This document shows, piece after piece, positions 28,010 to 36,857 of a stretch of 64,000 bases of DNA. The stretch lies in contig NZ_LT854639.1 of assembly GCF_900184255.1 (NCBI RefSeq), positions 370,809 through 434,808 on the forward strand, in the 5' to 3' direction. Source of the stretch: Haloimpatiens massiliensis (GTDB lineage: Bacteria; Bacillota; Clostridia; Clostridiales; Clostridiaceae). Position 1 is the first letter of the stretch. Each line of letters starts with the position of its first letter. A model generated the notes under the pieces. That model searched no databases and was not told the DNA's origin. It worked only from the letters and a program-made list of their open reading frames with translations. The position numbers and the translations under genes are program-made.

Positions 28010-30874
28010 TTATATATTTTTATTGTATTTTTTCCTTTTTGAAACAATCAACACTACTAATGTTGCTAAAGCTGTAATAGCTACAATGCTCATCATGAGA
28101 ATAGGTGACTTGTCTCCTGTTTTAGGTGTTTCCGTAATTTCTGCTAATTTAGGTGTATCTTCAACATCTGCAGCTTTAAATGTTTCTGTAGCTTTTTCTG
28201 TTTTATTTGTCTCTGCATTTTCTCCTGATTTTGATTTCTCTGAAGTAGCTTTAGCTTTTTCTGCAATAGCATACAAACTAAAGTGATCTGTTTCAAAAGA
28301 TATAGTATTACCATTAATAGTTGCTTTCATATCTTGTAGAGTACCATCTTCTAATATTCTGTACACAAGTACTCGACTGTGATCATAATCAGTAGGTATA
28401 TTCATTGTAACCTTCACTTTACCATTTGGTTGAATTTTTTTCTTCTCACTTTCTAGTGAAATATCGAAGGATTTAAATTTTTCCGAAGTACCCTTTAATG
28501 CTGTTTTAATCTTATTGAAAACCGTTGCATTTGACTCTATTACTGGTACTACTACCAGTTTTGTATCCACTGGCACAACATTAGACTGCATTTCTACCTT
28601 AATTCCAGTATCTTTGTCTTGATTCTCTACTGGTTTAGTGCTTAGTTTAGGAACTGTAACTTTACAAGTAGCAGTTAAATTACTAACTTTTGCAGTAATA
28701 ACTGCCTCTCCCGCTTTTAGCGCTGTAATCTTTCCATCTTCTACCTTTATAACTGTAGCATCTGAACTTGTCCATTGTACAGTTTTATCATCTGTGGTAT
28801 TTTCTTCTTTATAACTAACTATTAAATTTTCCTGAGCATTTTTTTCTAATACTAAAGATGTACTATTAAGTGATATGCCAGTCAAAGGAATCTTTAAATC
28901 TTGAATCTTTTTAATTGCATTATCTAACTTTTCAGCATTTGTCACCTTTTTCTGATCATTAACACTTAATTTATCAAATTCTTTCTTTACTTCCATAACT
29001 TTTTCTTCATCTTTTAGTGTAATATCCTCTGGTAGACTATCTATATCTTTTATTATTTTTTGTAAATTTCTATTAAGTTCTTCAATGGTCTCTATTGATT
29101 TGTTTAACTTTTCAGCATTTGTTACTTTTTTCTGATCAGCACTACTCAACTTATCAAATTGCTTCTTTATTTCCATAACTTTTTCTTGGTCATCTAATAT
29201 AATATTTTTAGGTAAGTTATCTATCTCTTTTATTACATTTTGTAAAGCTCCATTAATTTGGTGAATCTTTTCTATTGCCTTATTTAATTTTTCAACATTT
29301 GTTATTTGTTTCTGAATATCACTGGTTAGATTGTCAAAATTGGACTTTATTGCTATAACCTTTTCCTCGTCATCTAATGTAATATTCTCTGGTAATTTAT
29401 CTATCTCTTCTATTACAAGATCTTGAATCTTTTTAATCGCATTATCTAATTTTTCAGCATTTGTTACCCTTTTCTGATCACTACTGCTTAATTTATCAAA
29501 TGCTTTCTTTACTTCCATAACTTTTTCTTCATCTTTTAATGTAATGCTTTCTGATAAATTATCTATATCTTTTATTACGTTTTGTAAAATTTCTTTTATT
29601 TCTTCAATCTTCTTAATTGCATTGTTTAACTTTTCAATATTTGTTATCTCTTTCTGAACATCAGCAGTTAGTCTATCAAAATTTTCCTTTACTTTCATAA
29701 CTTTTTCTTGATCATCTAATGTAATATTTTCTGGTAAATTATCTATATCTTTTATAACAAGTTTTTGTAGTTCAAATTGTTTTATAACTTTATCTAATTT
29801 CATATAAATTTCATCTACAGACTTTTGTGTTGCATCCAATTGAGCAGCTATCTTATTTGCCTCGTCATATACTGACTTAATCCAATTTTTTGCTAATATT
29901 TCTTCTTTATATTTAGCAGAATTTATAGAAGAAAGTAATGTCATCAATCTATCTTTATTGGCTACTTCATAAAAGTCGGTATTTTCACCACCCATGGCAT
30001 ATCCGCCACCGATATCGGCACCATATCCATATAAAGTAAATTGCACACGAATCACATCTCCATCGGCTGGATAAGAATCAGCAAAACCTACATTTGGGAA
30101 TACATTATTTAGAGCATACATCCAACCAGACATAAATGTGTAATCAAACTCTCCCAAGCAACTAGCATCATTTAAATTATCTGGTGGCCAGTTACCTTTA
30201 CTCTCTAAAACAGTTTTTAGTCCTTGTGGTACTTTATCCTCAATATTGACAGGAGCATTCAAAAGTTGTGCTTTATCTTGATCTGTACATCCATGATCAA
30301 GTACCCCTCCATCTCCTACTATAGACAAATAAAAGCTATCCTCCAATCTTCCAGTATGTTCATATGAATAACCATGTTCAGTCAAAATACGATCTAGTGC
30401 CTGTGCCGCATTTTCACCTTCATAAATTGGAACTTGTGTGGGTTCAATTATAAAACCTCTACCAATTGTTAATGCTTCTACTGTCCAAGTAGCATAACCA
30501 ATTAACTCACCCTTGGCAGCTTTTTCATATATAATGTTATAGGTTTTAATTGCTTCAATATCACCAGAAAAGGCTCTTACAACAACTGTATTTTTACCCT
30601 CTTGACTAAATTTAAGTGTATAGCTTGTTTTGTTTTCGTCATCCCAATTTGGATTTACCTTTTCTCCATTTAAGGTAACCTCACTTGATATTTTTTTGCC
30701 ATCCAATCTAGCAACAACATCGAAGGTTTTTTTACTACCTTTTAGTGTAGCACCATCAATTAATGTTGTTTCTAAGGAAATTTGTCCATTTTCAACCGCA
30801 TAGGCTGATTCTGGAACTGCTATTATCAGCATAAACAGCGACAACAACAGAGCCAAGACTTTTTTCACTTTCAT
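28010..30874 (-). CDS. Wall-anchored DUF4430 multi-repeat surface protein
   Basis: A 954-residue exported protein, first gene of B12 cassette 1. Signal peptide (1-26), an Ig-like domain (about 30-115), and a DUF4430 domain (about 125-290: WTVEALTIGRGFIIEPTQVP and FMSGWMYALNNVFPNVGFAD). A Gly-rich segment and a helical stretch follow. Then come five roughly 55-60-residue helical repeats (consensus IDNLPENITLDDEEKVMEVK ... FDKL ... DQKKVTNAEKL), a Big_2-type Ig domain and a beta domain shared with the 875-residue protein. It ends in TPKTG, a TM helix and a basic tail. The repeats probably act as a stalk holding the ligand-binding DUF4430 domain away from the wall. Start follows AGGGGGGAA. Corrinoid binding is inference from domain and regulation. 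Confidence 0.87.
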   Translation of the reverse strand: MKVKKVLALLLSLFMLIIAVPESAYAVENGQISLETTLIDGATLKGSKKTFDVVARLDGKKISSEVTLNGEKVNPNWDDENKTSYTLKFSQEGKNTVVVRAFSGDIEAIKTYNIIYEKAAKGELIGYATWTVEALTIGRGFIIEPTQVPIYEGENAAQALDRILTEHGYSYEHTGRLEDSFYLSIVGDGGVLDHGCTDQDKAQLLNAPVNIEDKVPQGLKTVLESKGNWPPDNLNDASCLGEFDYTFMSGWMYALNNVFPNVGFADSYPADGDVIRVQFTLYGYGADIGGGYAMGGENTDFYEVANKDRLMTLLSSINSAKYKEEILAKNWIKSVYDEANKIAAQLDATQKSVDEIYMKLDKVIKQFELQKLVIKDIDNLPENITLDDQEKVMKVKENFDRLTADVQKEITNIEKLNNAIKKIEEIKEILQNVIKDIDNLSESITLKDEEKVMEVKKAFDKLSSSDQKRVTNAEKLDNAIKKIQDLVIEEIDKLPENITLDDEEKVIAIKSNFDNLTSDIQKQITNVEKLNKAIEKIHQINGALQNVIKEIDNLPKNIILDDQEKVMEIKKQFDKLSSADQKKVTNAEKLNKSIETIEELNRNLQKIIKDIDSLPEDITLKDEEKVMEVKKEFDKLSVNDQKKVTNAEKLDNAIKKIQDLKIPLTGISLNSTSLVLEKNAQENLIVSYKEENTTDDKTVQWTSSDATVIKVEDGKITALKAGEAVITAKVSNLTATCKVTVPKLSTKPVENQDKDTGIKVEMQSNVVPVDTKLVVVPVIESNATVFNKIKTALKGTSEKFKSFDISLESEKKKIQPNGKVKVTMNIPTDYDHSRVLVYRILEDGTLQDMKATINGNTISFETDHFSLYAIAEKAKATSEKSKSGENAETNKTEKATETFKAADVEDTPKLAEITETPKTGDKSPILMMSIVAITALATLVVLIVSKRKKYNKNI

Positions 30875-30910
30875 TTTTTGTTTCCCCCCTATAAAATATC
30901 TAAATTATTA

Positions 30911-30945
30911 AAACAAAAAAGAGAACCTAAATTCGGTTCTCTTTT
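30911..30945 (-). terminator. Cobalamin-riboswitch terminator, cassette 1
   Basis: Minus strand AAAAGAGAACCGAATTTAGGTTCTC followed by TTTTTT, lying between the aptamer and the 954-residue gene. Expected to stop transcription when B12 is bound. Confidence 0.85.
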
Positions 30946-31056
30946 AAAACAGATTATTAAAAATTAATTATAAATAACAAGTACTTAAAATAATACTTAT
31001 TACTTGCATTAAAATAATCAAGCTAAAATCCCACCGATATTGCTTAAATAACAACA

Positions 31057-31240
31057 TAAGGCAGGTCTCCTGACTTGAAATCATCCTACTAACTTAAAGT
31101 CTTCCCAGTTTTACCAGTGACTAAGAACATTAAAATATGTTCTTCTATAAGCTTTCGTCTTTCTCACAGTAGCGGGGGCTGTTATGGTCTTTCACCATAT
31201 TCCCTTTTAATGTACGTTTGAATGTACAACCCTACATCTA
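31057..31240 (-). ncRNA. Cobalamin riboswitch 1
   Basis: The minus strand carries the conserved aptamer parts in order: AGGGAATATGGTG, CAGCCCCCGCTACTGTGAG (core), a variable stem (GAACATATTTTAATGTTC), CACTGGTAAAACTGGGAAGA, and the B12 box AAGTCAGGAGACCTGCCT at 31058-31075. It is about 180 bp upstream of the 954-residue gene with a terminator between. It controls cassette 1, down to the S-component. Confidence 0.95.
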
Positions 31241-31284
31241 ATAATTATTCAATTTCAATTGTTTAAATTTAATCATACAACTGT

Positions 31285-31313
31285 ATTATATATCTTATGT
31301 ATCCATAATACAA
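31285..31313 (-). promoter_or_regulatory. Sigma-A promoter of B12 cassette 1
   Basis: Minus strand TTGTAT-N17-TATAAT, about 35 bp upstream of the aptamer. The stretch 31314-31536 before the cassette 2 end has no recognisable gene; short frames on either strand there lack ribosome binding sites. Confidence 0.75.
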
Positions 31314-31536
31314 TATATTTTGAAATATTTATCTTTTATGCTTTAAAAATTACATTACTAGAAATCAAAAAAATTCTATTATCCCAAACTAAATATTTAC
31401 CATGGTTCCAAAGGTCTTATCCCCAAAAATTTGATGCAACCCCAAGCATAATAGTAATTAGGATAATATCACCTGTATAATATTGTAAACAAAAAAAACG
31501 TAAAAGCCATCTCATTTTCATATTGTTTCCATGATT

Positions 31537-32475
31537 TTAAATATATAATCTATACTTTATCTTTACTCTTTCCATTTTCTTTATCATCTTTTCTCCAAAT
31601 ACAAATAGGAAAAAGGCTGTACCAAAACCATGAACAGCATCATAGGGAGCACCTGAAATGTAAAGCATAGCTAGTGATTTAAAACTTATAGTTACATTTG
31701 AAGCTGGTATTGAACTGGCCATGACCATAGCAGCCATATTCATTATGCCACCATATATTATGAAGGTTGTAAAAAAACCATATATAGATAAAGTTATGTC
31801 ATCTATGGGCAATCTCTTTCTTTGTATAAAAAGTCCAAGCACAAGTCCTACTGCTCCAAATGCGTATAGCCACCATCCAAAAAAAGTTGCCGTAGACTTT
31901 GTATAAAGATATATCACATAACCTATTGATATGGATATTATGATACTTAATACTGGACCTACTATAATTTGAAAACTTCTTGATTTTACCTTATCCACCT
32001 GGGTTTTATTAAATATTAACCCTGACAAAAATCCTAATATACCCCAGCAAAACATTTGCCATGGTGTCCATGGACCATGTCCTGCAAAAAAGTTAACAAC
32101 AAATCTTGAAATAGCACCTACTAAAAATCCTGCTTCTGGTCCAAGAGATATGCCTGACAAAATAACCATTGCAGTTCCTGGTTGAAAAGGTGTCATCATA
32201 AAACACATTAAATTTCCAACAGTAGTTAAAGCAGACATTACTGCTATCATTACTATCTCTCTAGCTCTTGGACGTCTTTTTTCAAACACCATGAAAAATG
32301 GTAGCATTGTATAAAATACTATGAATAATCCTATGAGTAAATACCTTTTATCCTCTAAATATTTAATTCCTATAAATATAGTAATAGGAATTATTACAAA
32401 TATTATAAATGCTGATACAGCTGTTCTTTTCCTAAATGCTAATTCATAACGTTTTGGATCATATTTTCTTGACAT
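31537..32475 (-). CDS. ECF transporter S-component, cassette 2
   Basis: A 312-residue paralogue of the S-component at 19868. Shared segments: EKRRPRAREIVMIAVMSALT, GPEAGFLVGAISRFVVNFF, GHGPWTPWQMFCWG and FKSLAMLYISGAPYDAVHGF. It has an extra central helical pair (about 165-215) and lacks the Asn/Ser-rich leader of its paralogue. It overlaps the ATPase gene by 37 bp. Probable cobalamin or related corrinoid specificity, inferred from the riboswitch at the head of cassette 2. Confidence 0.87.
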   Translation of the reverse strand: MSRKYDPKRYELAFRKRTAVSAFIIFVIIPITIFIGIKYLEDKRYLLIGLFIVFYTMLPFFMVFEKRRPRAREIVMIAVMSALTTVGNLMCFMMTPFQPGTAMVILSGISLGPEAGFLVGAISRFVVNFFAGHGPWTPWQMFCWGILGFLSGLIFNKTQVDKVKSRSFQIIVGPVLSIIISISIGYVIYLYTKSTATFFGWWLYAFGAVGLVLGLFIQRKRLPIDDITLSIYGFFTTFIIYGGIMNMAAMVMASSIPASNVTISFKSLAMLYISGAPYDAVHGFGTAFFLFVFGEKMIKKMERVKIKYRLYI

Positions 32476-34322
32476 AATTGAATCACATCCTCACAGGTTA
32501 TTGCATTTTCAAATATATGTTTTGACATGCGGTTTGACGCTGTGGTATAAAAACTGTTGCTACTGAAAATCTCCCTTGGTGTATCCTCTGAAATAACAGT
32601 TCCATCAAACAACATGGCACATCTATCAAAATACTGGGCACAGAACTCTATATCATGAGTAACCATAATTATAGTTACTCCTTCTTTTTGAAGTTTTTTA
32701 AATATTTTAGCTAAGACTTTTTTATAAAAAGGATCTAGTCCTTTTGTAGGCTCGTCCAATAATAATATCTTAGGATTTAACAATAAAATTTTACCTAAAG
32801 CAAGCCTTTGCTGTTCTCCTCCACTTAAATCATAGGGATGTAAATCACCTAAATTGGATAAACCCAAAATCTCTAACATTTCATTAGCTTTACTTATTTT
32901 CTCATCATCTGTAGCATTTATATCCTGAACCATATCTAATAAATCCTCAAAAGCACTTGGCTCTGTGAATAATTCCTTAGGGTCTTGAGGCAGCATACAT
33001 ATATTTTCTGTAAATAATTCTTTATACTTATATTTATTTATTTCCTTACCATCTATTATTATCTTGCCTCTATAAGCCTTTTTTGTACCTGTAATAAGCT
33101 TTAAAAGAGTGCTCTTTCCCACTCCATTTCCCCCTATTATAGAAAATAACTCTCCTTTGTTTACAGTAAGGGATAAATCTCTTATAACATCATTACCTTC
33201 CTTACTATATCTAAACCATGAATCTTTTATTTGTATAATAGGTTTCTTTATATTTGCATAGGATTCATTTATACAGGACTTATCTATAGAAGATTTATTT
33301 TTACAATCGATTTTTTGAATCCTTGGCTTATTCCCTAATAAATTAGTAAGCCACATCTTTCCATCTCGTACTGTTATAGGACAGTTGGTCTCAAAATTAA
33401 TTTCTGAATTCATACTAAAATTCCCTTGTAAATTCATCTTGCAATTTGTTTCTAAATTCATCCCACAATTTGCCTTTAGATTCATTTTAGAAATTACTTT
33501 AGATTTCACTCCAGTATTCACTTGAAAACTCATTCCATGATTCATTTCAGATTTCACTTCAGAATAAACCTTCATAGCCGTTGGAAGTCCATCATACATA
33601 GGATGTCTCTTTCCTTTTGAGCTTAGAAAATTTCCCACCTTTAATGTATTGTCATAAATCTGAGCTTGTCCATCCTCCATTACAAGAACTTTATCAGCTA
33701 TGGGAAAAACCTCCTCCAATCTATGCTCCGATAATATAATTGTTGTACCCAATTCTAGATTTATCTTTCTTAAAGTTGATATAAATTCTGCAGATGCTAT
33801 AGGATCAAGCTGTGAAGTAGGTTCATCTAATATAAGAACCTTTGGCTGCAGAGCCATAACTGAAGCAAGGTTTAATATCTGTTTTTGTCCTCCGGATAAT
33901 TCAAAAACACTTTTTCTAAACCAGCTCTGTATACCAAAGAAACTTGCCATTTCAGCAACTCTCTTTCTTATAAATTTAGTCTTCATCCCTAAGCTTTCTA
34001 GTCCAAAAGCAAGCTCATGCCAGACTTTATCTGTAACAATTTGTTTATCTGGACTTTGATGAACGAATCCAATTTCTGATGCACTAATAAAGGCACTTAG
34101 CTTGTCTATAGATATACCATTATAAAGCACTTCCCCTAACACATCTCCATCCGGTGCTAATTCTTGCTTCATGTGGCGAAGAAAAGTACTCTTGCCACAA
34201 CCAGATTTTCCACAAATTAAAACAAACTCTGATGGATATATCTTAATATTTAAATTCTTAATTGCTTCTTTTTCACATCCTGGATATGTGAAACTCATAT
34301 TCTTGAACTCAATGATTTCCAT
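32439..34322 (-). CDS. Fused ECF ATPase (EcfA-EcfA'), cassette 2
   Basis: A 627-residue double ABC ATPase. Domain 1: GKSGCGKSTFLRHMKQE, ELSGGQKQILNLAS, VLILDEPTSQLDP. Domain 2: GGNGVGKSTLLKLITG, DLSGGEQQRLALGK, ILLLDEPTKGLDP. Compared with the cassette 1 copy it has an insertion in the inter-domain linker (about residues 255-315) made of degenerate repeats around MNLxxNCxMN, encoded by roughly 30-bp imperfect DNA repeats at 33385-33555. It overlaps ecfT by 28 bp. Partner of the adjacent S- and T-components. Confidence 0.92.
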   Translation of the reverse strand: MEIIEFKNMSFTYPGCEKEAIKNLNIKIYPSEFVLICGKSGCGKSTFLRHMKQELAPDGDVLGEVLYNGISIDKLSAFISASEIGFVHQSPDKQIVTDKVWHELAFGLESLGMKTKFIRKRVAEMASFFGIQSWFRKSVFELSGGQKQILNLASVMALQPKVLILDEPTSQLDPIASAEFISTLRKINLELGTTIILSEHRLEEVFPIADKVLVMEDGQAQIYDNTLKVGNFLSSKGKRHPMYDGLPTAMKVYSEVKSEMNHGMSFQVNTGVKSKVISKMNLKANCGMNLETNCKMNLQGNFSMNSEINFETNCPITVRDGKMWLTNLLGNKPRIQKIDCKNKSSIDKSCINESYANIKKPIIQIKDSWFRYSKEGNDVIRDLSLTVNKGELFSIIGGNGVGKSTLLKLITGTKKAYRGKIIIDGKEINKYKYKELFTENICMLPQDPKELFTEPSAFEDLLDMVQDINATDDEKISKANEMLEILGLSNLGDLHPYDLSGGEQQRLALGKILLLNPKILLLDEPTKGLDPFYKKVLAKIFKKLQKEGVTIIMVTHDIEFCAQYFDRCAMLFDGTVISEDTPREIFSSNSFYTTASNRMSKHIFENAITCEDVIQLCQENMIQNVMN

Positions 34323-35182
34323 TTATATTCCTCCAATAGGTCAATTATTACAGGTATCATAAGTAAAATAAAATATGCCAAATACACAATTACAGACATT
34401 ATTGTTATATGCTCAATGCCGATAGCTGGATAATATATTATATTATTCATACCAAAATAGCAGCCCATTGAAACAATCAGTGATAGAAAAGCTATGATGG
34501 TTAAAGTAATTGCATCTCTTCTGTCAAAACGGTATATGCTAAAGCTTGAACGATGTGGAAGGCCATATCCTCTAGCTCTCATAGAATCTGATGTTTCAAT
34601 AGAATTTTCCATTGACCATGTTATAAGTATAGAAAATTCTCTCATAAATTGTTTAGCCCTTTTAAGTACTCCCCCCTGTGAAATACCTCTTCCAATATTC
34701 CTTTGACCTTCTGAAATATTCTTTAATTTTTTCTTAAACAATGGTACAAATCTAAATGTCATTGATAAAACTAAAGAAAGTGAGGGAATTATTCTTCCAA
34801 AAAGATATATAACCTTGTCCGAAGTCATTATGTAATTAATAGATTTAAACCACATTATAGCGCTTATCATCATAATTCCTGAAGCTACACCATATATTAT
34901 TGCTTCTAAAGTTATGGCATTATCATTTAAATAAAAAAGTATAGTTACCCCTTTATGAACAAATAATGGATTTATTATAGCCATAATTATTAGCATCGGT
35001 ATTAAAAACTTCAAATTAGACTTCAATGATGCTATTCCATTTAAAACAACAGAATAAGTAAAGGATGCTACTAATGTGATTATAAGAAATAAAGGATGCA
35101 TAGAAAAAACCGTAAACAAAATCACTGCTAAAAAGTAACAAAAATTCACAATAGGATGATATGTTTTAAATCCTGTCTCCAT
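34295..35182 (-). CDS. ecfT: ECF transporter T-component, cassette 2
   Basis: A 295-residue T-component paralogous to 22467-23354, with coupling motifs GQRNIGRGISQG and ETSDSMRARGYG. ATG at 35182 is preferred: AAGGAGG lies 8 nt upstream, while an in-frame GTG 6 nt earlier is too close. It begins 14 bp after the DUF4430 gene. Confidence 0.92.
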   Translation of the reverse strand: METGFKTYHPIVNFCYFLAVILFTVFSMHPLFLIITLVASFTYSVVLNGIASLKSNLKFLIPMLIIMAIINPLFVHKGVTILFYLNDNAITLEAIIYGVASGIMMISAIMWFKSINYIMTSDKVIYLFGRIIPSLSLVLSMTFRFVPLFKKKLKNISEGQRNIGRGISQGGVLKRAKQFMREFSILITWSMENSIETSDSMRARGYGLPHRSSFSIYRFDRRDAITLTIIAFLSLIVSMGCYFGMNNIIYYPAIGIEHITIMSVIVYLAYFILLMIPVIIDLLEEYKWKSLSSRI

Positions 35183-35196
35183 ATTCACACCCTCCT

Positions 35197-36675
35197 TTAG
35201 TCCTTATTATATTTAGAGTAATCCTGATCTCCTACATCCTTACCTAAATTGCAGGTGTAATTCCAAGATATATAGTCATTTTCTTTAACATTATATCTAC
35301 TGCAGCCATAATTAGGAAACCAACCATTTACCTTATACATCCAGCCACTCAACTCTCCACCGTCAAATTCATATAGATGATTTATTCCTTCCACATATGC
35401 TCCGCTATATAATGGATCATTCCTAAATTCCATTTGAATCCCTTTACTTCTAGTTGCACGCTTCAATATATCAAATACATTTTCATTCTCTTTTATTTGG
35501 ACTTTCGTAGGTGGCAAAATCACACCATCTTTAGGAATATAAGAGGCTTTTCCTTTTGGAAGTCTATCCATATTGTTAAGTATTGTATTACAACGAATTT
35601 CTATAGTACAGTATCTCTTTTTAGTCCTTCTTGAATTGGCAGAAGTACTTTTAGTTCTTTCTTTACTTGCTACTGTTTTATTATTAGTATTATTATTTGC
35701 TTTATTGCTTACATATCTATTATTAATTTCTTTATTACTACTTTTTACATCTTTGTTTTCTTTATTAGCATTATCCTTATTACTATTTACTTCATCTGAG
35801 TTATTTTTATCTGTATTATTTTTATCTTCGGCAATCTCTGAAGTTTTTGCTTTATCCTTTTCAGCTTTAGATGATTCATCCTTATTTTCATTTTTAGGTT
35901 TTACTTCATCAAATTTTACTTTTGCTACTTCTGTCTTTACATCAGATAATACCCAATCTCCACCTTCATCTATGCTAAATGAAGCCATGCTGTTTTTAAA
36001 CTGTATTTCAGATTTATAAACTAAATGATTAGAAGCTTCATTATATTTATATAGATATTTTTTTTCCTTAGATGGATTATGAAGTTTTATGTCTACCTCT
36101 AGAGGCAATTTATTATTATGGCGGAAAGACAACATGTCCACTTTCATGCTATTGTCCTTAGCAATGATTTTAATAAATTCCTCATACACTGTATCAGTTT
36201 CTATATCTAAATTTATTGGATGTATCTCCTTAACCTTACTTCCTAATATATTCCACTCTACTTTTTTATTAGATCCTACCTTAATTTCCTTATTAAAGAT
36301 TTTATTTTCTTTTTTTATCTTTTCTAACTCTTCACTTGATAGACAATTTTTATTAGAGGAAGATTTGAATTCTTTAATATCAGCTTTAATTTTCTTATAT
36401 TGTTTTCTCATATCATCAATATCTGGTGCTTCCTCTTCAACTAAAACTTCAGCCTCAGCAATAGCATTTTTTATCTTAATAATATTATTCTTAGAGTAAT
36501 CGCCTTTGTCATTTCCCAGCTTAGCCTTATCTAATAATGTATTTGCTTTCTTTATCTGTGTAGAAATAGCTTTATTATAATCCGATGGTTCGATAGACAA
36601 TTTATAAAGTCCACCTATTACAAAAAAGGCCAATATACTGATGAGTATTATCCTTCTTATCCTTTTTCTTTTCAT
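35197..36675 (-). CDS. Membrane-anchored DUF4430 protein, cassette 2
   Basis: A 492-residue exported protein. N-terminal membrane anchor (about 6-22), a helical segment, and a beta domain (about 130-255) like those in the two wall-anchored proteins of cassette 1. An Asn/Lys/Asp-rich linker (about 260-355) and a C-terminal DUF4430 domain (about 360-490) complete it. The last domain has CTIEIRCNTILNNMDRLPKG and LSGWMYKVNGWFPNYGCSRY, almost identical to the cassette 1 counterpart. The start at 36675 follows AAGGGG. No sorting signal, so it should stay at the membrane next to the importer. The role in corrinoid hand-over is inferred. Confidence 0.86.
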   Translation of the reverse strand: MKRKRIRRIILISILAFFVIGGLYKLSIEPSDYNKAISTQIKKANTLLDKAKLGNDKGDYSKNNIIKIKNAIAEAEVLVEEEAPDIDDMRKQYKKIKADIKEFKSSSNKNCLSSEELEKIKKENKIFNKEIKVGSNKKVEWNILGSKVKEIHPINLDIETDTVYEEFIKIIAKDNSMKVDMLSFRHNNKLPLEVDIKLHNPSKEKKYLYKYNEASNHLVYKSEIQFKNSMASFSIDEGGDWVLSDVKTEVAKVKFDEVKPKNENKDESSKAEKDKAKTSEIAEDKNNTDKNNSDEVNSNKDNANKENKDVKSSNKEINNRYVSNKANNNTNNKTVASKERTKSTSANSRRTKKRYCTIEIRCNTILNNMDRLPKGKASYIPKDGVILPPTKVQIKENENVFDILKRATRSKGIQMEFRNDPLYSGAYVEGINHLYEFDGGELSGWMYKVNGWFPNYGCSRYNVKENDYISWNYTCNLGKDVGDQDYSKYNKD

Positions 36676-36857
36676 AACCAAACCCCTTATAAATTATTTG
36701 GAGAGACCACATTATATGATCTCTCACTGTTTAATTATTTTTCTATAGTTATAACCTCTCATTTGTAATTATTATTTTATACTTCCATTCCCTTACCTTT
36801 AATTATTCTTTTTAATTTTGCTATTTACCCTTTTGATTATTCTATTTGATTTTTTAC

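Noticed and set aside
31259..31480. 73-codon frame upstream of cobalamin riboswitch 1
   Set aside because: Covers the riboswitch promoter on the opposite strand and lacks start signals. A minus-strand stretch reading ILITIMLGVASNFWG then a stop may be a remnant, but no family could be named.
35573..36019. 148-codon Leu-rich frame on the plus strand
   Set aside because: Antisense of the Asn/Lys/Asp-rich linker of the cassette 2 DUF4430 gene.
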